The notes: generated from the sequence alone by a model not told the origin. Shown: positions 1 to 5,604, counted from the stretch's first letter. The stretch is DNA of 5,604 nt from Bacteroidales bacterium (GCA_025350385.1 JANXXZ010000418.1:1-5604), one strand, 5' to 3'. A program made the numbers and translations.

Positions 1-1
1 T

Positions 2-103
2 CCACCAGCATTGCGGACTCCTCAACCCAAGGCGTTGCAACTAAAATACGAAAGACTCGAATGTTTCGAAGTTAATCTTGCCCCAGAAGGTGTTTCTTTA
101 TAA
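2..103 (+). CDS. 3' end of an unidentified upstream gene (partial)
   Basis: A reading frame open from the window edge gives 33 codons and stops at TAA 101-103. Its last residues read CFEVNLAPEGVSL. I do not recognise the family. I prefer this frame to the other open one (stop at 73-75) because its stop overlaps the ATA at 103-105 as TAATA. That matches the TAATG stop-start overlap common in operons, and the downstream frame there looks like the true flippase N-terminus. A ribosome-binding-like AGAAGG at 85-90 lies inside this tail. By context it is probably another polysaccharide gene co-transcribed with the flippase, but the sequence does not show its function. The fragment is short, so its coding status is moderately uncertain. 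Confidence 0.45.
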   Translation, partial: PPALRTPQPKALQLKYERLECFEVNLAPEGVSL

Positions 104-105
104 TA
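85..105 (+). promoter_or_regulatory. Putative Shine-Dalgarno plus ATA start codon of the flippase
   Basis: AGAAGG at 85-90 is followed by ATA codons at 100-102 and 103-105, both in register with the flippase. The second overlaps the upstream TAA stop as TAATA. Between the in-frame stop at 73-75 and the ATG at 196 there is no in-frame ATG, GTG, TTG or CTG, yet the translated stretch looks like a genuine N-terminus (IKKLKTYL, then a segment rich in charged residues ending KERYRR). I infer an original TAATG start whose ATG is now ATA. Whether ATA is used, or initiation has moved to ATG 196, cannot be decided from sequence. Confidence 0.45.
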
Positions 106-195
106 AAAAAACTTAAAACATATTTAAACGTTATCAGCCTAAAACCGTTTGACACGTCAACCGATTATGGTCGTTCAAAAGAGCGTTATCGCCGA

Positions 196-1518
196 ATGGC
201 ATTAACTTCCCTGGCTTCTGCACTTGCCAGAGGCATTGCAATCCTTACATCACTGATTTCTGTACCTCTGACCGTAAAATACCTTGGGCCCGAGCGTTAC
301 GGTATGTGGATGACGGCTAGTTCAGTTATCGCTTTGCTTGGTTTTGCAGACTTGGGCATGGGTAATGGGCTGTTAAATGCCATTTCAGAGTCGGATGGTA
401 AAGATGATCGTAAAACTGCCCAAAAGTATGTATCAAGTGCATTCTATATGTTGCTTGGCATTGCGGCACTAATCCTTTTTCTTTTTGCTTTGATATACCC
501 ATTTATCCCGTGGGCGCGAGTATTCAATGTTGTAACGGATCAAGCGATTCGCGAGTCTGGCCCGTCGATGGCCATATTCATCGTGTCATTAGCTATCAAT
601 ATGCCGCTCGGTGTTGCCCAACGGGTGCAATTGGGATATCAGGAAGGATATAAAACCCATCTTTGGGGTGTTTTTGGAAGTCTTTTGGGATTTGCCGGCG
701 TATTGCTGGCTATCTATTTGAAAGTAGGATTGCCTTGGCTTGTGCTTGCCATGTCTGGAGGCCCTTGCTTTGCGATGTTACTGAATTGGGTTGAATTATT
801 CTGTAGATCTCGCACATGGCTCTTCCCACGCTGGTCAACTTTTGACCGATCTTCAAGCCGAAAAATTGCAGGTACGGGGATGTTTTTTTTGATACTTCAG
901 ATAATGACTTTACTCGTAAGTTCAAGCGATAATTTAGTGATTGCTCAGATTTTAGGCGCTTCGGCAGTGTCTGTTTACGCAATCACCCAAAAGCTCTTTA
1001 CCGCGACCATGTTTGCTCAATATTTTATTGCACCATTGTGGCCGGCATTTGGAGAAGCACTGGCTCGAAAAGATTATGAATGGGCAAAAAGAACATTAAA
1101 TAGAGCATTGAAATTTACTCTTATAGTGGGTTTAGCAACTGCTTTGCCTTTATTGATGTTCGGAAAGCAAATAATTTCTTACTGGGTCGGCCCAGAATTG
1201 ATACCATCAACTTTCATGCTAACAGGTTTTGCTATTTATGTGTTGCTGTCCGGTTACGGTGGTGTAATGTCTACCTATCTAAATAGTGGATATTTAGTCG
1301 GACGGCAGGCAGTTTTTTTTACCGTTGCATCTTTGTCTGCAATTGCATTAAAAATATTTTTAGCTTATCAGTGGCAGGCAGCCGGGATTATTTGGGCTAC
1401 TAATATTTGTTTTGGACTGTTTTATGTTATTCCAGCTTGGAAATTAGTTTACGGTAGTCTCAATGATCGACCTCAATGTTTAGACTCCACCTTGAATATT
1501 AAAAATCAATTACACTAA
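196..1518 (+). CDS. Wzx-type polysaccharide flippase (O-antigen/lipid-linked oligosaccharide translocase)
   Basis: This is an inner-membrane protein expected to flip undecaprenyl-diphosphate-linked repeat units from cytoplasm to periplasm. The 440 residues read from ATG 196 contain about 12 hydrophobic segments, at roughly 8-28, 37-58, 82-104, 123-143, 155-175, 180-200, 226-243, 247-268, 304-322, 340-358, 371-390 and 395-417. The opening LISVPLTVKYLGPERYGMWM and the segment GFADLGMGNGLLNAISE (49-65) are typical of the Wzx/MATE-like polysaccharide transporter group. The frame continues upstream in register for 31 more codons to ATA 103-105. That stretch includes LKPFDTSTDYGRSKERYRR, which I recall as a common pre-TM1 sequence in this family, so the native protein is probably about 471 residues. 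ATG 196 has only a weak ribosome site (GAG near 181) and is used here because it is the first canonical start. GC content falls from near 50% in the first half to about 35% in much of the second. The flippase call is secure; the substrate is unknown. Confidence 0.88.
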   Translation: MALTSLASALARGIAILTSLISVPLTVKYLGPERYGMWMTASSVIALLGFADLGMGNGLLNAISESDGKDDRKTAQKYVSSAFYMLLGIAALILFLFALIYPFIPWARVFNVVTDQAIRESGPSMAIFIVSLAINMPLGVAQRVQLGYQEGYKTHLWGVFGSLLGFAGVLLAIYLKVGLPWLVLAMSGGPCFAMLLNWVELFCRSRTWLFPRWSTFDRSSSRKIAGTGMFFLILQIMTLLVSSSDNLVIAQILGASAVSVYAITQKLFTATMFAQYFIAPLWPAFGEALARKDYEWAKRTLNRALKFTLIVGLATALPLLMFGKQIISYWVGPELIPSTFMLTGFAIYVLLSGYGGVMSTYLNSGYLVGRQAVFFTVASLSAIALKIFLAYQWQAAGIIWATNICFGLFYVIPAWKLVYGSLNDRPQCLDSTLNIKNQLH

Positions 1519-1520
1519 AT

Positions 1521-1534
1521 ATATTATTTAATAT
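1521..1534. repeat. AT-rich inverted repeat after the flippase gene
   Basis: ATATTA and TAATAT form exact 6-base arms around TT, two bases after the flippase stop codon. Such a pure A/T hairpin is weak as RNA and may be chance in an AT-rich spacer. It sits just before the stronger palindrome at 1553-1570. Confidence 0.3.
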
Positions 1535-1552
1535 GCTGCTAAGTAATTTCAT

Positions 1553-1570
1553 AGCCATACTAGTATGGCT
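1553..1570. promoter_or_regulatory. Perfect 18-base palindrome between flippase and FkbM genes
   Basis: AGCCATACTAGTATGGCT is identical to its own reverse complement over all 18 bases; the match breaks at the next base on both sides. As RNA it would give a 7-bp stem with a CUAG loop. It is followed by TACCCAACTTTTCT rather than a clean T-run, so it is a poor intrinsic terminator. As DNA, a perfect dyad 38 bases before the next start could be an operator for a dimeric regulator, a weak terminator or an mRNA-processing hairpin. The sequence does not decide among these. Confidence 0.5.
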
Positions 1571-1607
1571 TACCCAACTTTTCTAACAATCAAACTTAGG
1601 AGGTTCT

Positions 1608-2501
1608 ATGCAACTGGCGTACCGTTTATTTAAAAAGGTTAAGTCGTTTCTCAGTAACGCTATTCTAAAGTCTAAACAAAGATCTTATTCCCGTGTTGAG
1701 AAATGCGGCAAACCCATTAAATTGATTTTACCACACGGAATTACCATCGATTTGTTTCCACAGGGACAGATAGCTGAGTTGCTATACACGAGCAAATTTG
1801 AATATCCAGAACTTGAAATGGTAATAAGATATCTAAAGCCAGGAATGAATGTCATCGACATTGGTGCAAACATAGGACTTTACTCAATAGTTGCAAGCAA
1901 ACTCATTGAAAGATCCGGCCAAATCTTGGCGTTCGAGCCTTCGTGTGAGACCAACAGACGACTTTTAGCAAATTTATCACTTAATAATGTATCTAACATT
2001 AAAGTTGAGAAAATTGCACTAGCCGATGTGATAGATACTGAACTTACACTGAAACGCGACCCTGGTTATCGAGATGGGGATAGATACTTGTCTACTCGCA
2101 AAAAGGAAAATGATTGTGTTGACTCTGCTCCAAATGACTTAGGCGATACGGAAACAGTGAAAGTTACTACTTTGGATCATTATGCGTTTGAAGCAAATAA
2201 TTTGAAGCTACGTTTTGATTTCTTAAAAATGGATATCGAAGGTGGGGAGTTTAGCGTATTCAAAGGGGCAAGAAAAATCCTTCTTGATAACCCTGACATT
2301 CTATTGATGTTTGAATGCACCCCCCAAGGTTGTAAATGCAACGGACACACTGTTGTAGATGTATTTGAATATTTAAGAACACTAGATTTCAATATTTTTT
2401 GTTGGGATCACATAAGAAAAAGATGGGATGATAGCGAGGAAGCAACAAAAGTAGCTGGCAATATTTGGGCATGTAGAAGAAAAGAAATATTGCCACAATA
2501 A
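1608..2501 (+). CDS. FkbM-family SAM-dependent methyltransferase
   Basis: This is a predicted cytoplasmic methyltransferase of 297 residues. The Rossmann-type AdoMet-binding motif is VIDIGANIG at 82-90 with LYSI after it, the second acidic motif is FEP at 109-111, and the FkbM hallmark LKMDIEGGE is at 206-214, preceded by TTLD at 187-190 and followed by FEC at 235-237. Family members O-methylate sugars or macrolides; in polysaccharide loci they are usually assigned to O-methylation of glycan residues. The first 30 residues are basic (many K and R) and could help membrane or lipid-carrier association; this is inference. The start is well fixed: AGGAGGT at 1598-1604 lies just upstream of ATG 1608, the strongest ribosome site in the window. 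The 89-base spacer from the flippase contains a palindrome, so it may be a separately controlled segment of the operon. The family call is strong; the acceptor is unknown. Confidence 0.9.
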   Translation: MQLAYRLFKKVKSFLSNAILKSKQRSYSRVEKCGKPIKLILPHGITIDLFPQGQIAELLYTSKFEYPELEMVIRYLKPGMNVIDIGANIGLYSIVASKLIERSGQILAFEPSCETNRRLLANLSLNNVSNIKVEKIALADVIDTELTLKRDPGYRDGDRYLSTRKKENDCVDSAPNDLGDTETVKVTTLDHYAFEANNLKLRFDFLKMDIEGGEFSVFKGARKILLDNPDILLMFECTPQGCKCNGHTVVDVFEYLRTLDFNIFCWDHIRKRWDDSEEATKVAGNIWACRRKEILPQ

Positions 2502-2527
2502 AATGTTTTTAATTTCATATTGTTTAC

Positions 2528-2533
2528 TATAAT
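2528..2533 (+). promoter_or_regulatory. Possible -10 box (TATAAT) ahead of the glycosyltransferase gene
   Basis: An exact TATAAT lies 27 bases after the FkbM gene stop. At the usual spacing the -35 position reads like GTTTTT, which does not match TTGACA, and there is no extended -10 TGn. In an AT-rich spacer a hexamer match is weak evidence. If used, transcription would start near 2540 and give a leader of about 110 bases carrying the two inverted repeats described below. Confidence 0.25.
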
Positions 2534-2556
2534 AAAAAGCAATAATTTGTTGAAAT

Positions 2557-2580
2557 AGCCCTGTTTTTTGTTACGGGGTT
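2557..2580 (+). terminator. Weak terminator-like or attenuator-like hairpin
   Basis: AGCCCTGT (2557-2564) pairs with ACGGGGTT (2573-2580) over 8 pairs, including two G-U pairs (58-79 and 62-75), around an 8-base T-rich loop. The following bases (GTTCAGTTG) are not a proper T-tract, so termination would be weak. It could reduce read-through from the FkbM gene or act as leader structure. Confidence 0.3.
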
Positions 2581-2586
2581 GTTCAG

Positions 2587-2633
2587 TTGTAGTGACGTTC
2601 TCAACTAGTTAGTTAATAAAATAGTCACTGCAA
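2587..2633 (+). promoter_or_regulatory. Long inverted repeat in the glycosyltransferase leader
   Basis: TTGTAGTGAC (2587-2596) pairs with GTCACTGCAA (2624-2633): nine Watson-Crick pairs and one G-U pair, enclosing 27 bases. The right arm ends 6 bases before the AGGA ribosome site. A shorter alternative, AGTTG (2585-2589) with CAACT (2602-2606), uses overlapping bases, so the two folds exclude each other. That layout resembles a leader switch, but no known riboswitch motif is recognised. A DNA-level dyad for a regulator is equally possible. Confidence 0.35.
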
Positions 2634-2639
2634 AGCAAA

Positions 2640-2643
2640 AGGA
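2640..2643 (+). promoter_or_regulatory. Ribosome-binding site that decides the glycosyltransferase start
   Basis: AGGA at 2640-2643 lies only 2 bases before ATG 2646 but 8 bases before the in-frame ATG at 2652. Normal spacing is about 5-9 bases, so the second ATG is preferred. The two differ only by Met-Ile at the N-terminus. Confidence 0.6.
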
Positions 2644-2651
2644 AAATGATA

Positions 2652-3653
2652 ATGTCAAGTCATCCTCGATTTAATTATATAATTACTATTCATAATAAAG
2701 AAGACCTGATTGAACAGGTCATTATGAGTGTATTAATGTGCTGCCGTGACAATAGTCATATATATCCTGTAATTGATGGTTGCACAGATAAATCAGAAGC
2801 TATTATCGATCGCATCATAAACACTTATTCAGGAGTGCCAATCACCAAAGTTTATACAGCTGATGTGCATGAGATATTGTCAATAAATGCCGGTTTAAGA
2901 GCTGCAAACCAGGACGAGGATGGTTTCAATATAGTTTTGCAAGACGACGTTATTCTGGCTGACTATATGTTGGAACGAAAAGTCGTGGCGCTTTATGAGT
3001 GGGCCGGTTCTCAACTGGGCTTTGTTTCTTTTCGATTTGGGGCTAATTTAAGGAAAGATGCTGCAGCATCTAATGATGCAGTACCATACTGTGATTATAT
3101 CGAAAGCGTTTATGGCCATGGTATACAAGAAGCTGAAGCTTTGTTGCCAGGACATTTTGCCTATAGGAGTGTAGCAATTAAGAGCCCAGTCTGCATCCCA
3201 ACAGCATTGGTACGCACACTAGGCATGTTGGATGAGCGCCTTGCACCGTATTGCCATGATGATTTAGAATATTCAATTCGATTAATTAAAGCCGGATATC
3301 GCAATGGAGTGTTTTCATTGCGATACTTTTCAGATGTTAAATGGGGGGGGACGAGAACCTCTCCCCATCCGGAGATGAATAAAATAATTGCACGTAATAT
3401 GGGGTTAATCAGAAGATGGCAAGGCATTGAGCTGGCAGATATTTGTAAGTCAGAACAACCTAAAGATATTATAGATGTGCCAAATATGGCAGGAACTGAC
3501 GATGCTAAAATTGGAATTGAAGCATGGAATAAAAATCGTGACAATTTCAATAAACATCACAATCCAAATCAGTCTAGTCTTTCAACAAAAGTTATGGATA
3601 TTTTAAGAAAACTACCTTCTATTGCTAAACAGGCTATTGTCAAGGTAAGATAG
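2652..3653 (+). CDS. Family 2-like (GT-A fold) glycosyltransferase
   Basis: This is a predicted cytoplasmic transferase that adds a sugar from a nucleotide donor to a lipid-linked glycan; donor and acceptor are unknown. Counting from ATG 2652 (333 residues), the nucleotide-binding start YIITIHNKEDLIEQVI lies at about 9-24, DGCTDKS at 42-48, the metal-binding DxD-type motif LQDDV at 96-100, and the acceptor/catalytic region HDDLEYSIRLIKAGYR at about 202-217, which fits the ED-type motif of GT2 enzymes. There are no membrane segments. The last 100 or so residues are not a domain I recognise and end in a short basic stretch. The gene could start at ATG 2646, but ribosome-site spacing favours 2652. 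A run of eight G at 3343-3350 encodes part of Trp-Gly-Gly after the catalytic region; losing or gaining one G gives an early stop. The next gene begins 9 bases on, and its ribosome site overlaps this gene's stop, so translation is probably coupled. Confidence 0.87.
   Translation: MSSHPRFNYIITIHNKEDLIEQVIMSVLMCCRDNSHIYPVIDGCTDKSEAIIDRIINTYSGVPITKVYTADVHEILSINAGLRAANQDEDGFNIVLQDDVILADYMLERKVVALYEWAGSQLGFVSFRFGANLRKDAAASNDAVPYCDYIESVYGHGIQEAEALLPGHFAYRSVAIKSPVCIPTALVRTLGMLDERLAPYCHDDLEYSIRLIKAGYRNGVFSLRYFSDVKWGGTRTSPHPEMNKIIARNMGLIRRWQGIELADICKSEQPKDIIDVPNMAGTDDAKIGIEAWNKNRDNFNKHHNPNQSSLSTKVMDILRKLPSIAKQAIVKVR
3343..3350 (+). repeat. G8 homopolymer tract inside the glycosyltransferase gene
   Basis: Eight consecutive G form codons TGG GGG GGG in an AT-rich gene. 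One G fewer puts a stop at TGA 3376-3378 and one G more puts a stop at TAA 3380-3382; each removes roughly 100 C-terminal residues. In this copy the frame is open (ON). Tracts of this kind in surface-glycan transferases drive phase variation in Campylobacter, Neisseria and Helicobacter. Eight is at the short end, so switching here is only a possibility. Confidence 0.5.
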
Positions 3654-3662
3654 GTATAACAA

Positions 3663-4481
3663 ATGAACGTTTTTACTAAATTAAAACTGATGGTTAGTGG
3701 CCGAATAAACAACCGTATTATAGCCAGGCAGTTAATAAAATACAGTGCTCATCAAACTTCGTATGACAAGGATTTTAACTTAACAGAAGCAATATCAACG
3801 TACTCAAGTCGCAACAATCTTTACTCGTATATGCATCACTACTACCACCATATGTGTCCGAAATATATTAGTGAGCATCGAGTCTACTATAGTTTAGAAC
3901 AAAGAGGGTTCGGTGAAGATGCTTTTCATGCAATGTGGTATTTGCTGTTACGTCAATTCAAACCTGCAAAATGCCTTGAGATTGGTGTCTATCGAGGCCA
4001 GGTTATTTCATTGTGGTCGCTGATAGCTAAATCACTCAACTTTCCATGTGAAGTACATGGGATATCACCATTCACCCCAATTGGTGATGCGGTGAGTAAG
4101 TACAAAGTTGAAGTTGATTACTATCTCAATGTTATTAATTCTTTTGAACATTTTGACTTACCAAAGCCGACACTTATTAAGGCATTATCTACAGACGCTG
4201 AGGCAATTAAACATATAAGTCAAACTGAGTGGGATCTTATTTATGTCGATGGTGGGCATGATTTTGAAACAGCTTTGGCAGACTATCAATTATGCAAAAA
4301 TCATCTTGCCCCCGATGGTATTCTTGTTTTGGATGACGCAAGTCTTGGAACTGATTATCAACCAGCGTTGTTTTCATTTGCTGGACATCCAGGACCTTCC
4401 AGAGTCGCCAGAGAATATGCCGATAAGGAAATGCGGTTTTTATGTGCCGTGGGGCATAATAATTTTTATATAAAGCATTAA
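3663..4481 (+). CDS. Class I SAM-dependent methyltransferase (Methyltransf_24-like)
   Basis: This predicted cytoplasmic methyltransferase has 272 residues. The AdoMet-binding motif is LEIGVYRGQ at 105-113. Later core elements are WDLIYVDGGHDFETALADY (190-208) and GILVLDD (219-225), the pattern of the Methyltransf_24 group in which the aspartates and DGGH can bind a metal. HGISPFTPIGDAVSKY at about 132-147 is also typical of these glycan-locus enzymes. The first 100 residues form a long N-terminal region rich in Tyr and His (YMHHYYHHM at 56-64) that I cannot assign. There is no signal peptide or membrane segment. The start follows the glycosyltransferase stop by 9 bases, with TAGGT at 3651-3655 as ribosome site overlapping that stop codon. 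Likely role: O-methylation of a sugar in the repeat unit or of its terminal residue; the acceptor is unknown. It is unrelated in sequence to the FkbM enzyme upstream. Confidence 0.83.
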   Translation: MNVFTKLKLMVSGRINNRIIARQLIKYSAHQTSYDKDFNLTEAISTYSSRNNLYSYMHHYYHHMCPKYISEHRVYYSLEQRGFGEDAFHAMWYLLLRQFKPAKCLEIGVYRGQVISLWSLIAKSLNFPCEVHGISPFTPIGDAVSKYKVEVDYYLNVINSFEHFDLPKPTLIKALSTDAEAIKHISQTEWDLIYVDGGHDFETALADYQLCKNHLAPDGILVLDDASLGTDYQPALFSFAGHPGPSRVAREYADKEMRFLCAVGHNNFYIKH

Positions 4482-4522
4482 TGGCCCCAAGCTGAACCAT
4501 TGGGTTGCACAAAGGAAATTAA

Positions 4523-5458
4523 ATGTCACATTGTTGCGTAATTGGTGGGAATGGATTTCTCGGATCCTTTATTGTTCCTTTACTTGAAGAATCTAGAAGA
4601 ACAATATCAGTTCTTGGAATTGAGCCAAGCCCTGCCAGCCATTTAAGTAAACTTGTACGATATGTTTCTGGTGATTACAATAATAAAGACCTGCTACAAA
4701 AAGCTTTACTAGGAGTTGATGAAATAATAGATCTAGCTTATGCAACGGTTCCTCAAACCAGTTTTGATGATCCTGTGCATGATATACTTTGTAATTTACC
4801 TGCTACTGTAAATTTACTTGAGATTGCTAGTTTGCTTCCAATTAAAAAGATTATTCTTCTATCATCTGGTGGCACAGTATACGGAAAAGCTTTAACTGAC
4901 CCCATAACAGAGGATCACCCGACAAATCCTATTTCTCCCTATGGTATAACTAAACTTGCGATCGAGAAGTATGGTTTCATGTATAACGAGCTAAAATCGC
5001 TTCCAATTATATGTGTTCGTCCAGGGAATGCCTTTGGAGAAGGTCAAAGACCTTTTGTCGGCCAGGGATTTATAGCTACAGCTATTGCATCCATTTTACG
5101 CCGTCAAGAAATTAATATTTTTGGGACTATAGGCACTGTTCGTGATTATATACATGCACAAGACGTTGCTAATGGAATTGTTGCGGCTCTGGAACTTGGG
5201 AAGACGGGATCTATTTATAATATTGGCACTGGCATAGGGCGAAATAATAAAAATGTTTTGGACGAAATTATGCCGCTAGCAGAAGCTGCTGGGTATGGTT
5301 TAAAAGTGAAGTCACTACCACTACGAACATTTGATGTCCCTGTCAATGTCCTTGATAGCAGCAAATTGATGTATGAAACCGGTTGGAACATTAAGGTCTC
5401 TTTTAATGAAGGCATAAAAAGAACCTGGAATTGGTTCCTTCGGTCTGCAATTGTTTAA
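4523..5458 (+). CDS. NAD-dependent nucleotide-sugar epimerase/dehydratase (extended SDR)
   Basis: This is a predicted cytoplasmic enzyme of 311 residues that modifies a nucleotide-activated sugar, most likely a 4-epimerase or dehydratase feeding the glycosyltransferases. The Rossmann NAD-binding motif is GGNGFLG at 8-14, a substrate-side Ser motif SSGGTVYG is at 114-121, the catalytic pair YGITK (Tyr140, Lys144) has the YxxxK spacing, RPGNAFGEGQ is at 166-175, and RDYIHAQDVA at 207-216 is the conserved extended-SDR segment. The overall pattern resembles GalE/Gnu/WbpP-type UDP-sugar 4-epimerases, but at 311 residues it is somewhat shorter than typical members and the exact substrate cannot be read from sequence. 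Ribosome site AAGGA at 4512-4516 lies 6 bases before the start. The 41-base spacer from the methyltransferase has no clear terminator, so it is probably the last visible member of the same operon. Confidence 0.87.
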   Translation: MSHCCVIGGNGFLGSFIVPLLEESRRTISVLGIEPSPASHLSKLVRYVSGDYNNKDLLQKALLGVDEIIDLAYATVPQTSFDDPVHDILCNLPATVNLLEIASLLPIKKIILLSSGGTVYGKALTDPITEDHPTNPISPYGITKLAIEKYGFMYNELKSLPIICVRPGNAFGEGQRPFVGQGFIATAIASILRRQEINIFGTIGTVRDYIHAQDVANGIVAALELGKTGSIYNIGTGIGRNNKNVLDEIMPLAEAAGYGLKVKSLPLRTFDVPVNVLDSSKLMYETGWNIKVSFNEGIKRTWNWFLRSAIV

Positions 5459-5604
5459 TCTCTGGTAACTATTCAGCATAATTTATTTTGTGTTCTTTGA
5501 AAAAAGTTCTTGACACGGTTTTTGGGTGATTTTTTGAAATTCCGGCGCACCCTTAAACCTCGCCCGCATAGCCACTCTGGAGCGACGGTACGCTCTATGC
5601 CGTG
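5459..5604. other. Non-coding tail with AT-to-GC switch and nested inverted repeats
   Basis: No convincing gene is seen in these 146 bases. The first part is AT-rich; from about 5541 to the edge it turns GC-rich. GCATAG (5566-5571) pairs with CTATGC (5595-5600), and GAGCG (5580-5584) pairs with CGCTC (5591-5595) inside it; they share base 5595. No T-run follows, so it is not a clear terminator. It could be the edge of an intergenic repeat, an element end or the leader of another gene. Confidence 0.35.
5510..5515 (+). promoter_or_regulatory. TTGACA box, possible -35 element after the epimerase gene
   Basis: An exact TTGACA follows an A-rich run (GAAAAAAGTTC), as in promoters with an upstream A-tract. 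No good -10 lies at 16-18 bases; TTTGAA at 5533-5538 matches TATAAT at three positions and TGAAAT at 5535-5540 at four but with a 19-base spacer. It might drive a transcription unit beginning outside the window. Confidence 0.25.

Noticed and set aside
883..890. T8 tract in the flippase gene (and a second T8 at 1313-1320)
   Set aside because: Both encode Phe-Phe pairs in membrane segments, where TTT codons are expected in AT-rich DNA. Weaker phase-variation candidates than the G8 tract.
3161..3550. 129-codon open frame on the minus strand
   Set aside because: It lies wholly inside the glycosyltransferase gene, whose motifs are clear, and its product resembles no family I recognise. It is a shadow frame.
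4486..4504. CCCAA/TTGGG inverted repeat before the epimerase gene
   Set aside because: Only a 5-pair stem with a 9-base loop and no T-run. Too weak to call a terminator.
4237..4512. Open frames on both strands over the end of the second methyltransferase gene
   Set aside because: They overlap the conserved DGGH and VLDD motifs of the real gene and have no recognisable content of their own.
5483..5602. Minus-strand frame open to the window edge (convergent gene tail?)
   Set aside because: A second minus-strand frame is also open here, neither product is recognisable, and the stretch is short. Not enough to call a gene.
1..5604. CRISPR array, tRNA, rRNA, transposase or JUMPstart/ops (GGCGGTAG) element
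   Set aside because: I looked for repeat-spacer periodicity, RNA gene signatures, transposase motifs and the ops octamer, and saw none.

Overview
This window is part of a surface-polysaccharide (O-antigen, capsule or exopolysaccharide) biosynthesis cluster, probably from a Gram-negative bacterium. Base composition is moderately AT-rich and all convincing genes lie on the + strand. A gammaproteobacterium is plausible, but no gene here fixes the taxon.

Layout: (1) Bases 1-103 carry the 3' tail of an unidentified upstream gene. (2) A Wzx-type flippase follows (ATG at 196, stop at 1518). Its reading frame continues upstream in register and shows family-like N-terminal sequence back to an ATA codon at 103-105. 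That codon overlaps the upstream stop as TAATA, so the native start may be a mutated or rare ATA codon. (3) An 89-base spacer holds an AT-rich inverted repeat and a perfect 18-base palindrome. (4) An FkbM-family methyltransferase (1608-2501) has a near-perfect Shine-Dalgarno sequence. (5) A 150-base spacer holds a TATAAT box and two inverted repeats that could fold in the mRNA leader. (6) A family 2-like glycosyltransferase (2652-3653) contains a G8 tract, a candidate slippage switch. (7) A second, unrelated class I SAM methyltransferase (3663-4481) follows after 9 bases. (8) An NAD-dependent nucleotide-sugar epimerase/dehydratase (4523-5458) closes the gene block. (9) The last 146 bases hold no convincing gene and shift from AT-rich to GC-rich, with a TTGACA box and nested inverted repeats.

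Inferred joint role: the epimerase makes a nucleotide sugar, the glycosyltransferase adds a sugar to a lipid-linked repeat unit, the two methyltransferases decorate the glycan, and the flippase moves the lipid-linked unit across the inner membrane. No polymerase (Wzy), chain-length regulator or initiating phosphosugar transferase is visible, so the locus must extend beyond the window. The genes are ordinary for such a locus. The points most worth a second look are the ATA start of the flippase, the G8 tract in the glycosyltransferase, and the structured leader before that gene.
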